A stretch of DNA of 64,000 nucleotides. It comes from Pseudobutyrivibrio ruminis CF1b (GTDB taxonomy: Bacteria; Bacillota; Clostridia; Lachnospirales; Lachnospiraceae). Position numbers and translations under genes: made by a program. Position 1 is the stretch's first letter. Every line of letters begins with the position of its first letter. The stretch is from positions 310,001 to 374,000 of the forward strand of contig NZ_AUJB01000008.1 in assembly GCF_000424005.1 (NCBI RefSeq), in the 5' to 3' direction. Positions 18,587 to 27,519 of this stretch are shown piece by piece. Under the pieces are notes generated by a model, which saw only the letters and a list, made by a program, of their open reading frames with translations, was not told where the DNA came from and made no database searches.

Positions 18587-21472
18587 ATGTTAGCTTTATC
18601 AACATTTAGAGAAATAAAACAGTCTCTAGGGAGATACATCGCACTTCTAATGATTATTGCCATCGGAGTAGGCTTTTTTGCAGGTCTGAAGGTCACAGAC
18701 CCTGCTCTTCGTGCGTCCATGCAACAATACTTTGAGGATAATGAATTCTATGATTTTCGTCTTATTTCGTCCCTCGGCTTTGGAGAGGATGAAATCGAGT
18801 ATATTAAGAATAATATTGATGCCAGATATGTAGAGGAATCTATAGCATTTGATGTAATGATGTCGTACGCGGATAGCGAATATGCTATGAAGATAATCAG
18901 CCTTTCAACAAACATCAATAAGGTAGTTCTTATGGAGGGCACCTGGCCAAAATATGAAAATGAGTGTCTTGTGGATGCAGCAGCATTTGATGAGATTCAT
19001 GTTGGGGATACCATTAAGGTGGCAGACGGTAATGAGAAGGAGGACAGGGATCGCTTTAAATACAGTAGCTTTAAGATTGTAGGAATAGCAAAATCACCTC
19101 TATATATTCAGTATGAAAGAGGTACCACATCTATTGGAACAGGAGTACTAGATGGATTCTTATATGTAAAAAATGAAGCATTTAAGGATGATATCTATAC
19201 GGATTGCTACGTTAAGCTTGATTCAGATCCACCTATTTATTCAGATGAATATGACAAGCTCATAGAATCTAAAGAAGATGCTGTTCAGGCAGTATTGGAT
19301 AAGGCGGCTGAGGACAGGTACGCTGGAATTATTAAAGAAGCACAGGATAAGCTGGATGATGCCAGGGAAGAACTGGAGGATAAGAAGGCATCCAAAGGTA
19401 AAGAGTTGGATGATGCCAAATCAGAATTGGATTCCGCCAAGAAAAAGTTAAATAGCGGTAAAAAGCAGATAGAGGAGTACGAGTCCCTGGAGTCTCAGTT
19501 AAAGGATGGGTTGGATCAGATGCTTTCTGGCATTAATCAGATGGAGATGGCCCGGTCTGTGAATTCAGCCATGTTTGATGAGAATCAGTACAATGCACTT
19601 ATGGCACAGTATCAGGAGAAATCTGCTCAGTTATATACACTTCAGTCTGGACTTGAAAAAGCCCGAAAGGAATACAACAGTGGTAAGAAGGAATACGAAG
19701 ATGGTTTGACTGAGTATGAGGATGGTGTTAAGGAGTTTGATGAAAAGATAGCAGAAGCAGAGGATGAGATTGCTGATGCACAAAAGGAGATAGATGACAT
19801 TGAGGAGGCAGACACATATCTTCTGAAAAGAGATGGAAATGCTGGATATGTTTGTTTTGAAAGTGATTCTACTATAGTAGGTGCTATCGGTAACGTATTT
19901 CCAATATTCTTCTTCCTGGTTGCAGCGCTGGTTTGTATGACTACCATGAACCGAATGGTGGAGGATCAGCGAACTCAGATAGGTGTGCTGAAGGCATTGG
20001 GCTACAGCAATGGAGCCATAATGGGAAAGTTTGCATTTTATTCAGGCTCAGCAGCATTTGTTGGTACATTGTTGGGATTCTTCCTTGGTACATTCGGATT
20101 CCCGCAGGCAATCTGGTATGCATATCAGATGATGTATAATACCAGAGGGGTGGATTATTACTTTGACCCTGTTATGCTTGTGATTTGTTTTGTAGTTGCT
20201 TTTTTATGTTCAGTTGGGGTGACACTTGTTTCATGTCGTGTGGAAATGACTGAGATGGCAGCATCCCTGATGAGACCAAAGGCACCTAAAGCAGGAAAGC
20301 GAATCTTTTTAGAATACATTCCGTTCTTCTGGAACAGACTTAAGTTTTTACGCAAGGTAAGTCTTAGAAACATATTCAGATATAAAGGTCGTCTGATTAT
20401 GATGGTAATGGGAATCGGAGGATGTACGGCACTGCTTGTTGCTGGTTTTGGTGTGTATGATTCCATCGCTGATATAGCGGAGAACCAATACACAAATATT
20501 TCGTTATACGATATGGATATAACCCTAAAGAAGGGAAGCAAGGTGCCAGTACATGTTTTAGAGAAGAATGGATATGATACAGAGGACTATATTCTTTTCT
20601 ATCATAGCTCGGTAGACTTGAAATTTGGCAAGCATACCAAGAATATCTATATGAACGTATATGATGACGGCGCTGACATCGATAAGTTTTTTGACATCCA
20701 TGATGTGAAGGGCAATCATATAGATATGGAAAGTCTTGGGGATGATGAGATAGTTCTTAACATGGGTATATGTGACAGGTTTGATATAAAGAAGGGGGAT
20801 AAGGTTACAATATCTTCTGAGGATATGAAGCCTGTGACTCTCACAGTAGGTGCAATCAATCAGAACTTTATTAACAACTATATGTACATGAATGCCAGCA
20901 CCTATGAGAAGAACATTGGCCCTATACCTGAAAAGAAAAATCTCTTTGTGGTTGTTGATGAGGGAATAGATTCTCACGAGGCAGGTGCTGCTCTTATGGG
21001 GGATAACGCCATAAGCATCGTTCAGCCAACTCAGGATATGTTAGACAGAGTAGAGAATATGATGGGCAGCTTGAATATCATAATATACCTTGTTATTGGT
21101 TCAGCTATGGCACTTGCGGCAGTAGTTGTATATAATCTAACAAATATTAATATTTCTGAGCGCGTAAGGGAAATTGCAACAGTGAAGGTGCTTGGCTTCT
21201 ATAAGGAAGAGACCAGATCTTATGTGTTTAGAGAAAATATTCTTTTAGCTATTATGGGTGCAGCAGTAGGTCTTGTGCTGGGTAAGTTTTTCCATGCATT
21301 TATAATGAGCCAGATTATTGTGGATCTCATCACCTTTGATGTGAGGGTAACTCCTCTTAGTTATGTTCTTTCATTTGTACTGACTGTAATATTTACGTTA
21401 GTAATAAATGTGCTGATGGGACCAAAGCTTGATGAGATTAGTATGACGGAGTCTCTGAAAGCAGTTGAATAA
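18587..21472 (+). CDS. FtsX-domain ABC transporter permease with coiled-coil stalk
   Basis: 961 aa. TM1 near residues 15-32, then an extracytoplasmic region that includes a Lys/Glu-rich coiled coil (about residues 240-410, heptads such as DELDDAKSELDSAKKKL). Two FtsX blocks follow: about 425-560 (three TM helices with the cytoplasmic RMVEDQRTQIGVLKALGYS) and about 820-955 (SERVREIATVKVLGFYKEET). A cytoplasmic connector and a second periplasmic-type domain lie between. This is the usual layout of large Gram-positive FtsX-like permeases with the LolD-type ATPase at 17827. The coiled coil suggests contact with a partner in the wall zone. Confidence 0.9.
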   Translation: MLALSTFREIKQSLGRYIALLMIIAIGVGFFAGLKVTDPALRASMQQYFEDNEFYDFRLISSLGFGEDEIEYIKNNIDARYVEESIAFDVMMSYADSEYAMKIISLSTNINKVVLMEGTWPKYENECLVDAAAFDEIHVGDTIKVADGNEKEDRDRFKYSSFKIVGIAKSPLYIQYERGTTSIGTGVLDGFLYVKNEAFKDDIYTDCYVKLDSDPPIYSDEYDKLIESKEDAVQAVLDKAAEDRYAGIIKEAQDKLDDAREELEDKKASKGKELDDAKSELDSAKKKLNSGKKQIEEYESLESQLKDGLDQMLSGINQMEMARSVNSAMFDENQYNALMAQYQEKSAQLYTLQSGLEKARKEYNSGKKEYEDGLTEYEDGVKEFDEKIAEAEDEIADAQKEIDDIEEADTYLLKRDGNAGYVCFESDSTIVGAIGNVFPIFFFLVAALVCMTTMNRMVEDQRTQIGVLKALGYSNGAIMGKFAFYSGSAAFVGTLLGFFLGTFGFPQAIWYAYQMMYNTRGVDYYFDPVMLVICFVVAFLCSVGVTLVSCRVEMTEMAASLMRPKAPKAGKRIFLEYIPFFWNRLKFLRKVSLRNIFRYKGRLIMMVMGIGGCTALLVAGFGVYDSIADIAENQYTNISLYDMDITLKKGSKVPVHVLEKNGYDTEDYILFYHSSVDLKFGKHTKNIYMNVYDDGADIDKFFDIHDVKGNHIDMESLGDDEIVLNMGICDRFDIKKGDKVTISSEDMKPVTLTVGAINQNFINNYMYMNASTYEKNIGPIPEKKNLFVVVDEGIDSHEAGAALMGDNAISIVQPTQDMLDRVENMMGSLNIIIYLVIGSAMALAAVVVYNLTNINISERVREIATVKVLGFYKEETRSYVFRENILLAIMGAAVGLVLGKFFHAFIMSQIIVDLITFDVRVTPLSYVLSFVLTVIFTLVINVLMGPKLDEISMTESLKAVE

Positions 21473-21500
21473 AAGTGAAATTTCATCTAGACTTTACTTC

Positions 21501-21519
21501 TTTACTGTGCTACAGTAAA
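21501..21519. promoter_or_regulatory. Inverted repeat upstream of thrC (candidate operator)
   Basis: TTTACTGT-GCT-ACAGTAAA is a perfect 8-bp inverted repeat with a 3-bp spacer, 37 bp before the thrC ATG. Its size and symmetry suit a dimeric repressor; it is not followed by a T-run. Confidence 0.45.
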
Positions 21520-21555
21520 CTGAAAAGAAATTTATAGATAAGCGAGGGAAGAATC

Positions 21556-23046
21556 ATGTCAGTTAATTATGTAAGTACTAGGGATTTGAATAAGCAGGAA
21601 ATCACTGCTTCACAGGCTATCTTAAAGGGCCTTGCAGATGATGGCGGTTTGTTTGTCCCAACATCTATTCCAAAGCTGGAGGTTCCTGTAGAAGAGCTTG
21701 CCAAGATGACATACCAGCAGGTGGCTTATGAGGTATTAAAGCTTTTCCTTTCTGATTTTACAGAAGACGAGTTAAAGCATTGTATCAACAGTGCATATGA
21801 CAGCAAGTTTGACACAGAAGAGATCGCACCACTCGTATTTGCAGACGGAGCTTACTATCTTGAGCTTTTCCACGGTGCTACAATTGCATTTAAAGATATG
21901 GCACTTTCGATTTTGCCACATCTTATGATTACTTCCGCTCGAAAAAATAATATTAAAAATGATATCGTTATTCTTACAGCTACATCAGGTGATACAGGTA
22001 AGGCTGCTCTTGCAGGTTTCGCAGATGTAGAGGGTACAAGAATCGTTGTATTCTATCCAAAGAATGGTGTTTCTGCAATTCAGGAGCGCCAGATGGTTAC
22101 ACAGAAGGGTGATAACACTCACGTTGTTGGTATCAAAGGAAACTTTGATCAGGCACAGACAGGTGTTAAGCAGATGTTCAATGACAAGGCTCTTGCAGCA
22201 GAGCTTGATGCAGCAGGGTTCCAGTTCTCATCTGCAAACTCTATCAACATTGGACGCCTTGTTCCACAGATTGCTTACTACGTATATGCGTATTCAAAGC
22301 TTCTTGCTGAGGAGAAGATTACTTCTGGCCAGGAGATTAATGTAGTAGTTCCTACAGGAAACTTTGGAAATATTCTTGCAGCATACTATGCAAAGAACAT
22401 GGGTCTTCCAATTGCCAAGCTTGTTTGTGCATCAAATGAGAATAAGGTTCTCTATGATTTCTTTACAACAGGTGAGTACGACAAGAACAGAGAATTCATT
22501 CTCACAAATTCTCCTTCAATGGATATTCTTATCTCAAGCAACCTTGAGAGACTTATTTATCATATAGCTGGTGATGATGCCGCTAAGAATGCTGACCTTA
22601 TGGAATCACTTAAGGTTACAGGCAAGTATCAGATTACTTCAGATATGAAGGACAAGCTTGACAGCTTCTATGGGAATTATGCATCTGAGAAAGAGACTGG
22701 TGAAATAATCAAGGCTCTTTACGAAAAGACAGGTTACGTTATCGATACACATACAGGTGTTGCTGCTTCTGTTTACAACAAGTATAAGAATGAAACAGGA
22801 GATGACAAGGTGACAGTTATCGCATCTACAGCAAGCCCATTCAAGTTTACACGTGCGGTAATGGGAGCTATCGACCATGCATATGAAAAGGAAGAGGATT
22901 TTGTGCTTGTAGATAAGCTTTCAGAGCTTGCAAAGGTTAATGTACCTAATGCAATTGAGGAGATTCGCTCAGCTCCAGTTCGTCACGACACAGTTGTTGA
23001 AGTAGATGACATGTGCGCCGAAGTAAAGCGTTTCCTTGGAATTTAG
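21556..23046 (+). CDS. thrC: Threonine synthase
   Basis: 496 aa, full length. A PLP enzyme that converts O-phosphohomoserine to threonine. The N-terminus (YVSTR, then ASQAILKGLADDGGLFVP) and the PLP-lysine segment FHGATIAFKDMALS identify threonine synthase. The substrate and PLP-phosphate motifs (TSGDTGKAALAGF, PTGNFGNILAAYYAK) support the longer Gram-negative/yeast-like class rather than the short class. The ribosome binding site is GCGAGGGAAG. It stands alone: no hom or thrB lies nearby. A structured repeat RNA follows 28 bp after the stop. Confidence 0.95.
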   Translation: MSVNYVSTRDLNKQEITASQAILKGLADDGGLFVPTSIPKLEVPVEELAKMTYQQVAYEVLKLFLSDFTEDELKHCINSAYDSKFDTEEIAPLVFADGAYYLELFHGATIAFKDMALSILPHLMITSARKNNIKNDIVILTATSGDTGKAALAGFADVEGTRIVVFYPKNGVSAIQERQMVTQKGDNTHVVGIKGNFDQAQTGVKQMFNDKALAAELDAAGFQFSSANSINIGRLVPQIAYYVYAYSKLLAEEKITSGQEINVVVPTGNFGNILAAYYAKNMGLPIAKLVCASNENKVLYDFFTTGEYDKNREFILTNSPSMDILISSNLERLIYHIAGDDAAKNADLMESLKVTGKYQITSDMKDKLDSFYGNYASEKETGEIIKALYEKTGYVIDTHTGVAASVYNKYKNETGDDKVTVIASTASPFKFTRAVMGAIDHAYEKEEDFVLVDKLSELAKVNVPNAIEEIRSAPVRHDTVVEVDDMCAEVKRFLGI

Positions 23047-23073
23047 TTTACGTTAATTATTTATAAAAAGTAA

Positions 23074-23168
23074 GAGCCTTAGGTAGGTAACAAGCTCTAA
23101 GATTTCTCAAGCGAATCATGTTAGATGAGCGGAGAAATACTTAGGCTTGTTACTGTAACTTAAGGCTC
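23074..23168 (+). ncRNA. Conserved structured RNA element, copy 1
   Basis: The outer stem is GAGCCTTA (23074-23081) with TAAGGCTC (23161-23168). Inside, TAACAAGC pairs with GCTTGTTA, CTAAG with CTTAG, and ATTTCTC with GAGAAAT, capped by a loop with AGCGAATC and TGTTAGATGAGCG. A second copy at 46719-46803 is identical at 67 of 78 core positions, and most differences preserve pairing (T-A to C-G, A-T to T-A, T-A to C-G, completely different outer arms). It lies between convergent thrC and the CheX-domain gene, so it could also serve as their terminator region, but it has no T-run. Strand is assigned by analogy with copy 2. Not a family I can name. Confidence 0.75.
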
Positions 23169-23175
23169 GTAATAT

Positions 23176-24057
23176 TTAGAAACAAACTAAAAGGTGCACA
23201 GTTCCGAATGGATAAGCCACTGGGAAATCTACACATTTATTTGGTCCTGAAAGTACACCTTCCTCTGTTATCACAGGTGGTGACAGGGAAATATCTTTTG
23301 AAAGCTGATTGGATGCATTTACAATAAATAGTCCGTTGTGGAGATTAAGGAAATCCTCCAATGCAGCTACAATATATTCATTGAATTCGTTAAAATCTTC
23401 TTTTGCATATCTTGATGAAAATGCAATTGCAGTTTCTCTGTCGCAGTCAATATGAGTGATAAATTCATGGTCACTGCTGACGCCCTGAGATACACCAAAT
23501 GTCACTGGGAACTCATCCAGTACCATAGGTGTAAGCGGAGAGAAGTCCTCTCCAATAAACCTTATTAAACTGTTAAACATCAACTCAAGATACATTAAGT
23601 TCAGGTCGTTGGTAGGCATTTCTGCCATAAGGAAGAACTTGGAAATAATATTCTCGATTGCATCCTGATTCTCAACATCAAGATCTAAATCATAAAGTTC
23701 AGCCTCGTTCTTATAGTCAAAGATAATTCTTTCCAGTTCTTCGTAAGAAAAAACTCCATCTTCAACTAAGTTTTGGCCCAACAATACAAAATCCGGAGTT
23801 TGCTTTGAAAGCAATTCTTCCACCTGAGATTCGTCGAGATAACCTCTTGCTATGGCTATTTCTCCAAAACGCTTATCTTCTCGAGTTTGTACATAGAGAC
23901 ACTCGTCCACTTCATTGGCCGTCATCAGACCCTCGTGGATGGCAATTGTACCAAGCTTTATATGGGTCTGAGAAAGTCGGGACATAGCATTGAAAAGTTG
24001 CTCCTGGGTTACAAGTCCCTTTTGCAACAAATAGTTACCTAAGAACTGTGTATACAT
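23176..24057 (-). CDS. MshEN-repeat plus CheX-like chemotaxis phosphatase domain protein
   Basis: 293 aa. Residues 1-115 contain about four repeats of the MshEN/GspE-N pattern (LG..L...GL.T..(Q/E)(L/V)......Q; for example RFGEIAIARGYLDESQVEEL). MshEN domains in other proteins bind cyclic di-GMP. The C-terminal half (about 150-293) is CheX/CheC-like, with VTFGVSQG, a beta-alpha core and an ALEDFLNLHNGLFIVN helix that corresponds to the E..N active-site helix of CheX phosphatases, which dephosphorylate CheY-P. Directly downstream of a CheY-like gene (3-bp gap, ribosome binding site inside the end of that gene). The domain calls are from pattern; ligand binding is inference. Confidence 0.75.
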   Translation of the reverse strand: MYTQFLGNYLLQKGLVTQEQLFNAMSRLSQTHIKLGTIAIHEGLMTANEVDECLYVQTREDKRFGEIAIARGYLDESQVEELLSKQTPDFVLLGQNLVEDGVFSYEELERIIFDYKNEAELYDLDLDVENQDAIENIISKFFLMAEMPTNDLNLMYLELMFNSLIRFIGEDFSPLTPMVLDEFPVTFGVSQGVSSDHEFITHIDCDRETAIAFSSRYAKEDFNEFNEYIVAALEDFLNLHNGLFIVNASNQLSKDISLSPPVITEEGVLSGPNKCVDFPVAYPFGTVHLLVCF

Positions 24058-24060
24058 AAA

Positions 24061-24441
24061 CTATTTTCCTCCAAGGCGAAGTTCGATTATTTCCTTGATT
24101 TGGTTTTTCTCAAACGGTTTCTGTATAAAATCTTTTGCGCCCAGCTTAATTGCCTTTTTTAACTGCTCCTGTGTTCCAACGGAAGAAACGATGATGATTA
24201 CTGCTTCCTCATCGAAAGACTTAATCTCTTTTAGAGCTTCGGTACCATCTTTTTCAGGCATAACGATATCCATGAAAACAAGATTAGGCTTCTCTTTTTT
24301 GTAAAGCTCTACAGCCTCAGCCCCATTTTTTCCTTCGATGAAGGTAGCACCGGTAGCAACTTCATTCACTGCATCAACTAATTGTTTTCTGGCAAGTACT
24401 GAATCATCACAAACTAGGATTTTTTTATTAGTTATGTCCAT
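24061..24441 (-). CDS. CheY-like single-domain response regulator
   Basis: 126 aa, a receiver domain only. The acidic pair (CDDS), phospho-acceptor Asp58 in LVFMDIVMPEKDG, the switch Ser/Thr (IIIVSSVG) and the conserved lysine (FIQKPFEK) are all present. There is no output domain. It is the first gene of a two-gene operon with a CheX-domain protein that could dephosphorylate it. No CheA or MCP gene is in the window, so the upstream kinase is elsewhere. It is convergent with neither neighbour and diverges from the small membrane protein at 24649. Confidence 0.92.
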   Translation of the reverse strand: MDITNKKILVCDDSVLARKQLVDAVNEVATGATFIEGKNGAEAVELYKKEKPNLVFMDIVMPEKDGTEALKEIKSFDEEAVIIIVSSVGTQEQLKKAIKLGAKDFIQKPFEKNQIKEIIELRLGGK

Positions 24442-24532
24442 AAAGCCAATACCTCCTGCATATTATAAATTAATAATACAATAACAATTATGTATATTCA
24501 AATATATTTATCAGATAAAATAAGGAGATTTT

Positions 24533-24589
24533 ATGAATTTAAGAAAAATTCAAAGGCGCAATTTATGCCAATTAAATTCGTGTATTTAA
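24533..24589 (+). CDS. Possible 18-aa leader peptide or micro-ORF
   Basis: ATG at 24533 has an excellent ribosome binding site (AAGGAGA, 4-base gap) and is followed by 18 codons (MNLRKIQRRNLCQLNSCI) and TAA, then TAG one base-triplet later. It lies in the divergent region between the CheY-like gene and the small membrane protein, 60 bp before the latter's ATG. It could be a leader peptide, a real micro-protein, or the decayed start of a longer gene. Only the Shine-Dalgarno spacing supports it. Confidence 0.3.
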   Translation: MNLRKIQRRNLCQLNSCI

Positions 24590-24648
24590 TAGAAATACAG
24601 CGGAATGTTGGGTATAATTAATTCATTAAGTTTTTGGAGGGAACAATA

Positions 24649-24999
24649 ATGACAATGAATTTTTTCTCAATTTTTGATGCGATTATTTCTTTACTTGGAG
24701 TATACCTTGTATTCGCTGGAGTAAAGGGATATAAGCGCGGCGAAGTAGATCCTATGGTTATTACAACAGAGGAACTTACAAGATGCGGAAATATAAAGGG
24801 ACTGTCTGCTTACCTGATGCCTAAGGTTGCTATCTTCGGTGGGTTTTGCATGCTTTTTGGTGCCCAGGGACTTTTAAATGATTCACAGGTATTTGAATTT
24901 CCAAAGTATGTAAATGTAGTTTTCCTTGTTGCATTTGTTATTGTTTGGATTCTATTCTCAGCTGTCATTCACAAAGCAAAAAAACAGTATATTCATTAA
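24649..24999 (+). CDS. Small membrane protein, unknown function
   Basis: 116 aa from the ATG at 24649, chosen because GGAGGG lies 8 bases upstream; an in-frame TTG at 24634 lies on the ribosome binding site itself. Three hydrophobic segments are visible (about residues 5-25, 52-72, 87-108), with a conserved-looking KGYKRGEVDPMVITTEELTRC stretch between the first two. A TATAAT at 24613-24618 may be its -10. I do not recognise the family. It is monocistronic, between a divergent CheY-like operon and a two-component system. Confidence 0.75.
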   Translation: MTMNFFSIFDAIISLLGVYLVFAGVKGYKRGEVDPMVITTEELTRCGNIKGLSAYLMPKVAIFGGFCMLFGAQGLLNDSQVFEFPKYVNVVFLVAFVIVWILFSAVIHKAKKQYIH

Positions 25000-25085
25000 A
25001 AAATTTGGATAACATCACCTAGAATTCACATAAATAATGGATACTATAAATTGATAGTTTACGTATCATGTTTTAGGAGGCTTAC

Positions 25086-25760
25086 ATGAAGAAGATTTTA
25101 GTAGTTGATGACGAGGAAAAGATTCGATCAATTATTCGTAAATACGGTGAGTTTGAAGGGTATGAAATTGATGAGGCCTGCGATGGAATGGATGCCATCG
25201 AAAAGGTAAAGGCCAACAGTGATTACGATGTTATTATAATGGACGTTATGATGCCGGAGCTGGATGGTTTCTCGGCATGCAGTGAGATAAAAAAGATAAA
25301 GGATATTCCTGTTATCATGCTTTCAGCAAGAGGTGAGGAATACGACAGAATTCACGGTTTTGAAGCTGGCGTTGATGACTACGTGGTTAAGCCATTTTCA
25401 CCTAAGGAATTGATGATGCGTGTAAACGTTGTCACCAGTCGTACCAAGGCTGATACTGGGGCTGCAATGGACATTTTCAAATACGAGGGATTGGAGATTA
25501 ATTTCACTGCCCGTACTGTTTCCATAGATGGAAAACGAATTGATATGTCCCCAAAAGAATATGAGCTTCTGTTTTATCTGGTTCGCAATAAAAATATTGC
25601 ACTTGAACGAGAGAGACTTATCACTGAGGTATGGGGATACGATTATTATGGCGATGACCGAACATTGGATACCCATATTAAGCTGTTGAGAAACAGCCTT
25701 GGTGATTACAGAAAATTATTAGTTACACTTCGTGGCGTAGGCTACAGATTTGAAGCGTAA
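25086..25760 (+). CDS. OmpR/PhoB-family response regulator
   Basis: 224 aa. The receiver domain (1-118) has DDE at 8-10, phospho-acceptor Asp53 (IIMDVMMPELDG), and Lys in VVKPF. The C-terminal winged helix (about 130-224) has the family signature MSPKEYELLFYLVRNKN, then RTLDTHIKLLR and LRGVGYRFE. The ribosome binding site GGAGG directly precedes the ATG. The gene overlaps or abuts the histidine kinase gene, its partner. The target genes are unknown; the pair resembles regulators of the cell envelope but nothing in the sequence fixes the signal. Confidence 0.95.
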   Translation: MKKILVVDDEEKIRSIIRKYGEFEGYEIDEACDGMDAIEKVKANSDYDVIIMDVMMPELDGFSACSEIKKIKDIPVIMLSARGEEYDRIHGFEAGVDDYVVKPFSPKELMMRVNVVTSRTKADTGAAMDIFKYEGLEINFTARTVSIDGKRIDMSPKEYELLFYLVRNKNIALERERLITEVWGYDYYGDDRTLDTHIKLLRNSLGDYRKLLVTLRGVGYRFEA

Positions 25761-25776
25761 CCCAGGGGGTATTCTT

Positions 25777-27333
25777 TTGAGAAATAATCGTATTAGTATA
25801 AAATGGAAGACCTTTTCAATATTTCTGATTTTTACCATAGTGCTCTTAGGGGTACTATGGTTTTTTCAGATAGTCTATCTTGATGACTTTTATAAGATAA
25901 TAAAAAGGCAGGAGACTGAGGCGGTCCTTAATCATGTGGAGAGTCTGATCTGTGATTCTGACGACTGTTCTGATGATATAGAAAAGATAGCGGCAAATCA
26001 TAATCTGGGAATTTATATCACTGATGAAGAAGGTAATTCCATCTACAACGCAGAATATATTTACAATTCCCAGATGTCATCTATTCCACCTTTCCTGTTT
26101 GAGATTTTCTATGACGAGGCAGTTGCCAATGGTGGCGAGGCTGTCATCGAATACAAAGGCGGGGAGATGCAAAACAAGGTCCGCGAGGTTCTTGATAGTC
26201 TGATGGCAGTTCAGGAGGCAGCAGAGCCTGAGCATGAAGGAAAAATAGCATACACCATACCACCTAAGAGAGAGAACGAAGGGCAGTTCCGCCAGAACAT
26301 TGGTGATGATATGGCCGAGTCGGTTATCTATGTCAGAGTTATTGATGTTGGTAATACTAAAAATGTAATCATGATCAACTCAGTTCTTACACCTGTTAAT
26401 GCAACGGTTGATACTTTAAAGGCTGAACTTAAATATATCTCGTTTATTATTATCGTAATTGCGTTTATTCTTGCGGTAGGATTATCGAGAAGTATTTCAA
26501 AGTCAATCATCAAGATTAATGACGGCGCAAAGAAGCTTGCATCAGGAGATTATTCAGTTAAGTTTAGTTCACATGATTACATGGAGGTTTCTGAGCTTTC
26601 TGATACTTTGAACTATGCAGCATCAGAGCTGGGTAAGGCGGACAGCTTCCAGAAGGAGCTTATTGCAAATGTATCCCATGATTTGCGTACACCACTTACC
26701 ATGATAAAAGGGTATGCTGAAGTTATGCGTGACATTCCAGGAGAAAATACACCTGAGAATGTGCAGGTTATAATTGATGAGACTGAAAGACTTTCAGGAC
26801 TTGTTAATGATATGCTTGATATTTCAAAACTGAAGGCTGGAACTATTACAATTCAGCCTGAAGAGTATAACATCACGGAAAGCATCCGCCACGTATTAGA
26901 ACGTTACAACAAGCTTCGTGAGGTTGATGGATATACTATTGATTTTATCTACGACGACGAAGTTATCGTATATGCGGACGAGCAGAAGATGTATCAGGTA
27001 CTTTATAATCTTATTAACAACGCCATTAATTACACCGGCGATGACAAGAAGGTTACAGTTACCCAGAAGGTTTTGGATAACATCCTTCGCATTGAAGTAA
27101 AGGATACAGGCCAGGGCGTAAAGCAGGAAGATATTCCATATGTATGGGATAGATACTATAAAGATTCATCGACTCACAAGAGAGCTATTCAGGGCACCGG
27201 ACTAGGCCTTTCAATTGTAAAGAATGTGTTGGAGCTTCACGGTGCAAAATACGGAGTTTTCTCCACTACAGGCCAGGGCGCTACCTTCTGGTTTGAAATA
27301 GTAATCAATCCTTTTGATGAGGATGAGGAATAA
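25777..27333 (+). CDS. Membrane sensor histidine kinase
   Basis: 518 aa from TTG at 25777, preceded by AGGGGG at suitable spacing; the frame is also open from another TTG at 25750. Order: TM1 (about residues 10-32), an extracytoplasmic sensor region of about 180 residues, TM2 (about 215-235), HAMP, a DHp domain with phospho-acceptor His301 (NVSHDLRTPLTMIKGY), then an ATPase domain with N box (NLINNAINYTG), G1 (DTGQGV) and G2 (GTGLGLSIV). It is cotranscribed with the response regulator upstream. The sensor domain is acidic and Glu-rich; its ligand is unknown. Confidence 0.93.
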   Translation: MRNNRISIKWKTFSIFLIFTIVLLGVLWFFQIVYLDDFYKIIKRQETEAVLNHVESLICDSDDCSDDIEKIAANHNLGIYITDEEGNSIYNAEYIYNSQMSSIPPFLFEIFYDEAVANGGEAVIEYKGGEMQNKVREVLDSLMAVQEAAEPEHEGKIAYTIPPKRENEGQFRQNIGDDMAESVIYVRVIDVGNTKNVIMINSVLTPVNATVDTLKAELKYISFIIIVIAFILAVGLSRSISKSIIKINDGAKKLASGDYSVKFSSHDYMEVSELSDTLNYAASELGKADSFQKELIANVSHDLRTPLTMIKGYAEVMRDIPGENTPENVQVIIDETERLSGLVNDMLDISKLKAGTITIQPEEYNITESIRHVLERYNKLREVDGYTIDFIYDDEVIVYADEQKMYQVLYNLINNAINYTGDDKKVTVTQKVLDNILRIEVKDTGQGVKQEDIPYVWDRYYKDSSTHKRAIQGTGLGLSIVKNVLELHGAKYGVFSTTGQGATFWFEIVINPFDEDEE

Positions 27334-27363
27334 TAAAGAGCCCCCAATTTTGGGGCTCTTTAT
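27334..27363 (+). terminator. Intrinsic terminator of the two-component operon
   Basis: AAAGAGCCCC with GGGGCTCTTT, 10-bp stem, 7-nt loop. It is A-flanked on the 5' side and T-flanked on the 3' side, so it may work on both strands. Confidence 0.9.
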
Positions 27364-27487
27364 TGATAGATGTTTACTTAATTTGAACAACAACTTTTTC
27401 AACACTTGATACTCTTTGCTTTATTTTGGAGTGTAAGGTAGAAGATATTTTAATTTATAAAGAAGATGAGTAAAAAGAAATTTCTGA

Positions 27488-27517
27488 GGATTTTAGTTTT
27501 GACTAAAATCCTTTTTT
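27488..27517 (+). terminator. Orphan intrinsic terminator in the gene desert
   Basis: GGATTTTAGT / ACTAAAATCC, a perfect 10-bp stem with a TTTG loop followed by six T. No coding region lies between it and the terminator at 27334, so it may end a short non-coding transcript starting within 27364-27487, or be a backup. Confidence 0.8.
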
Positions 27518-27519
27518 AT

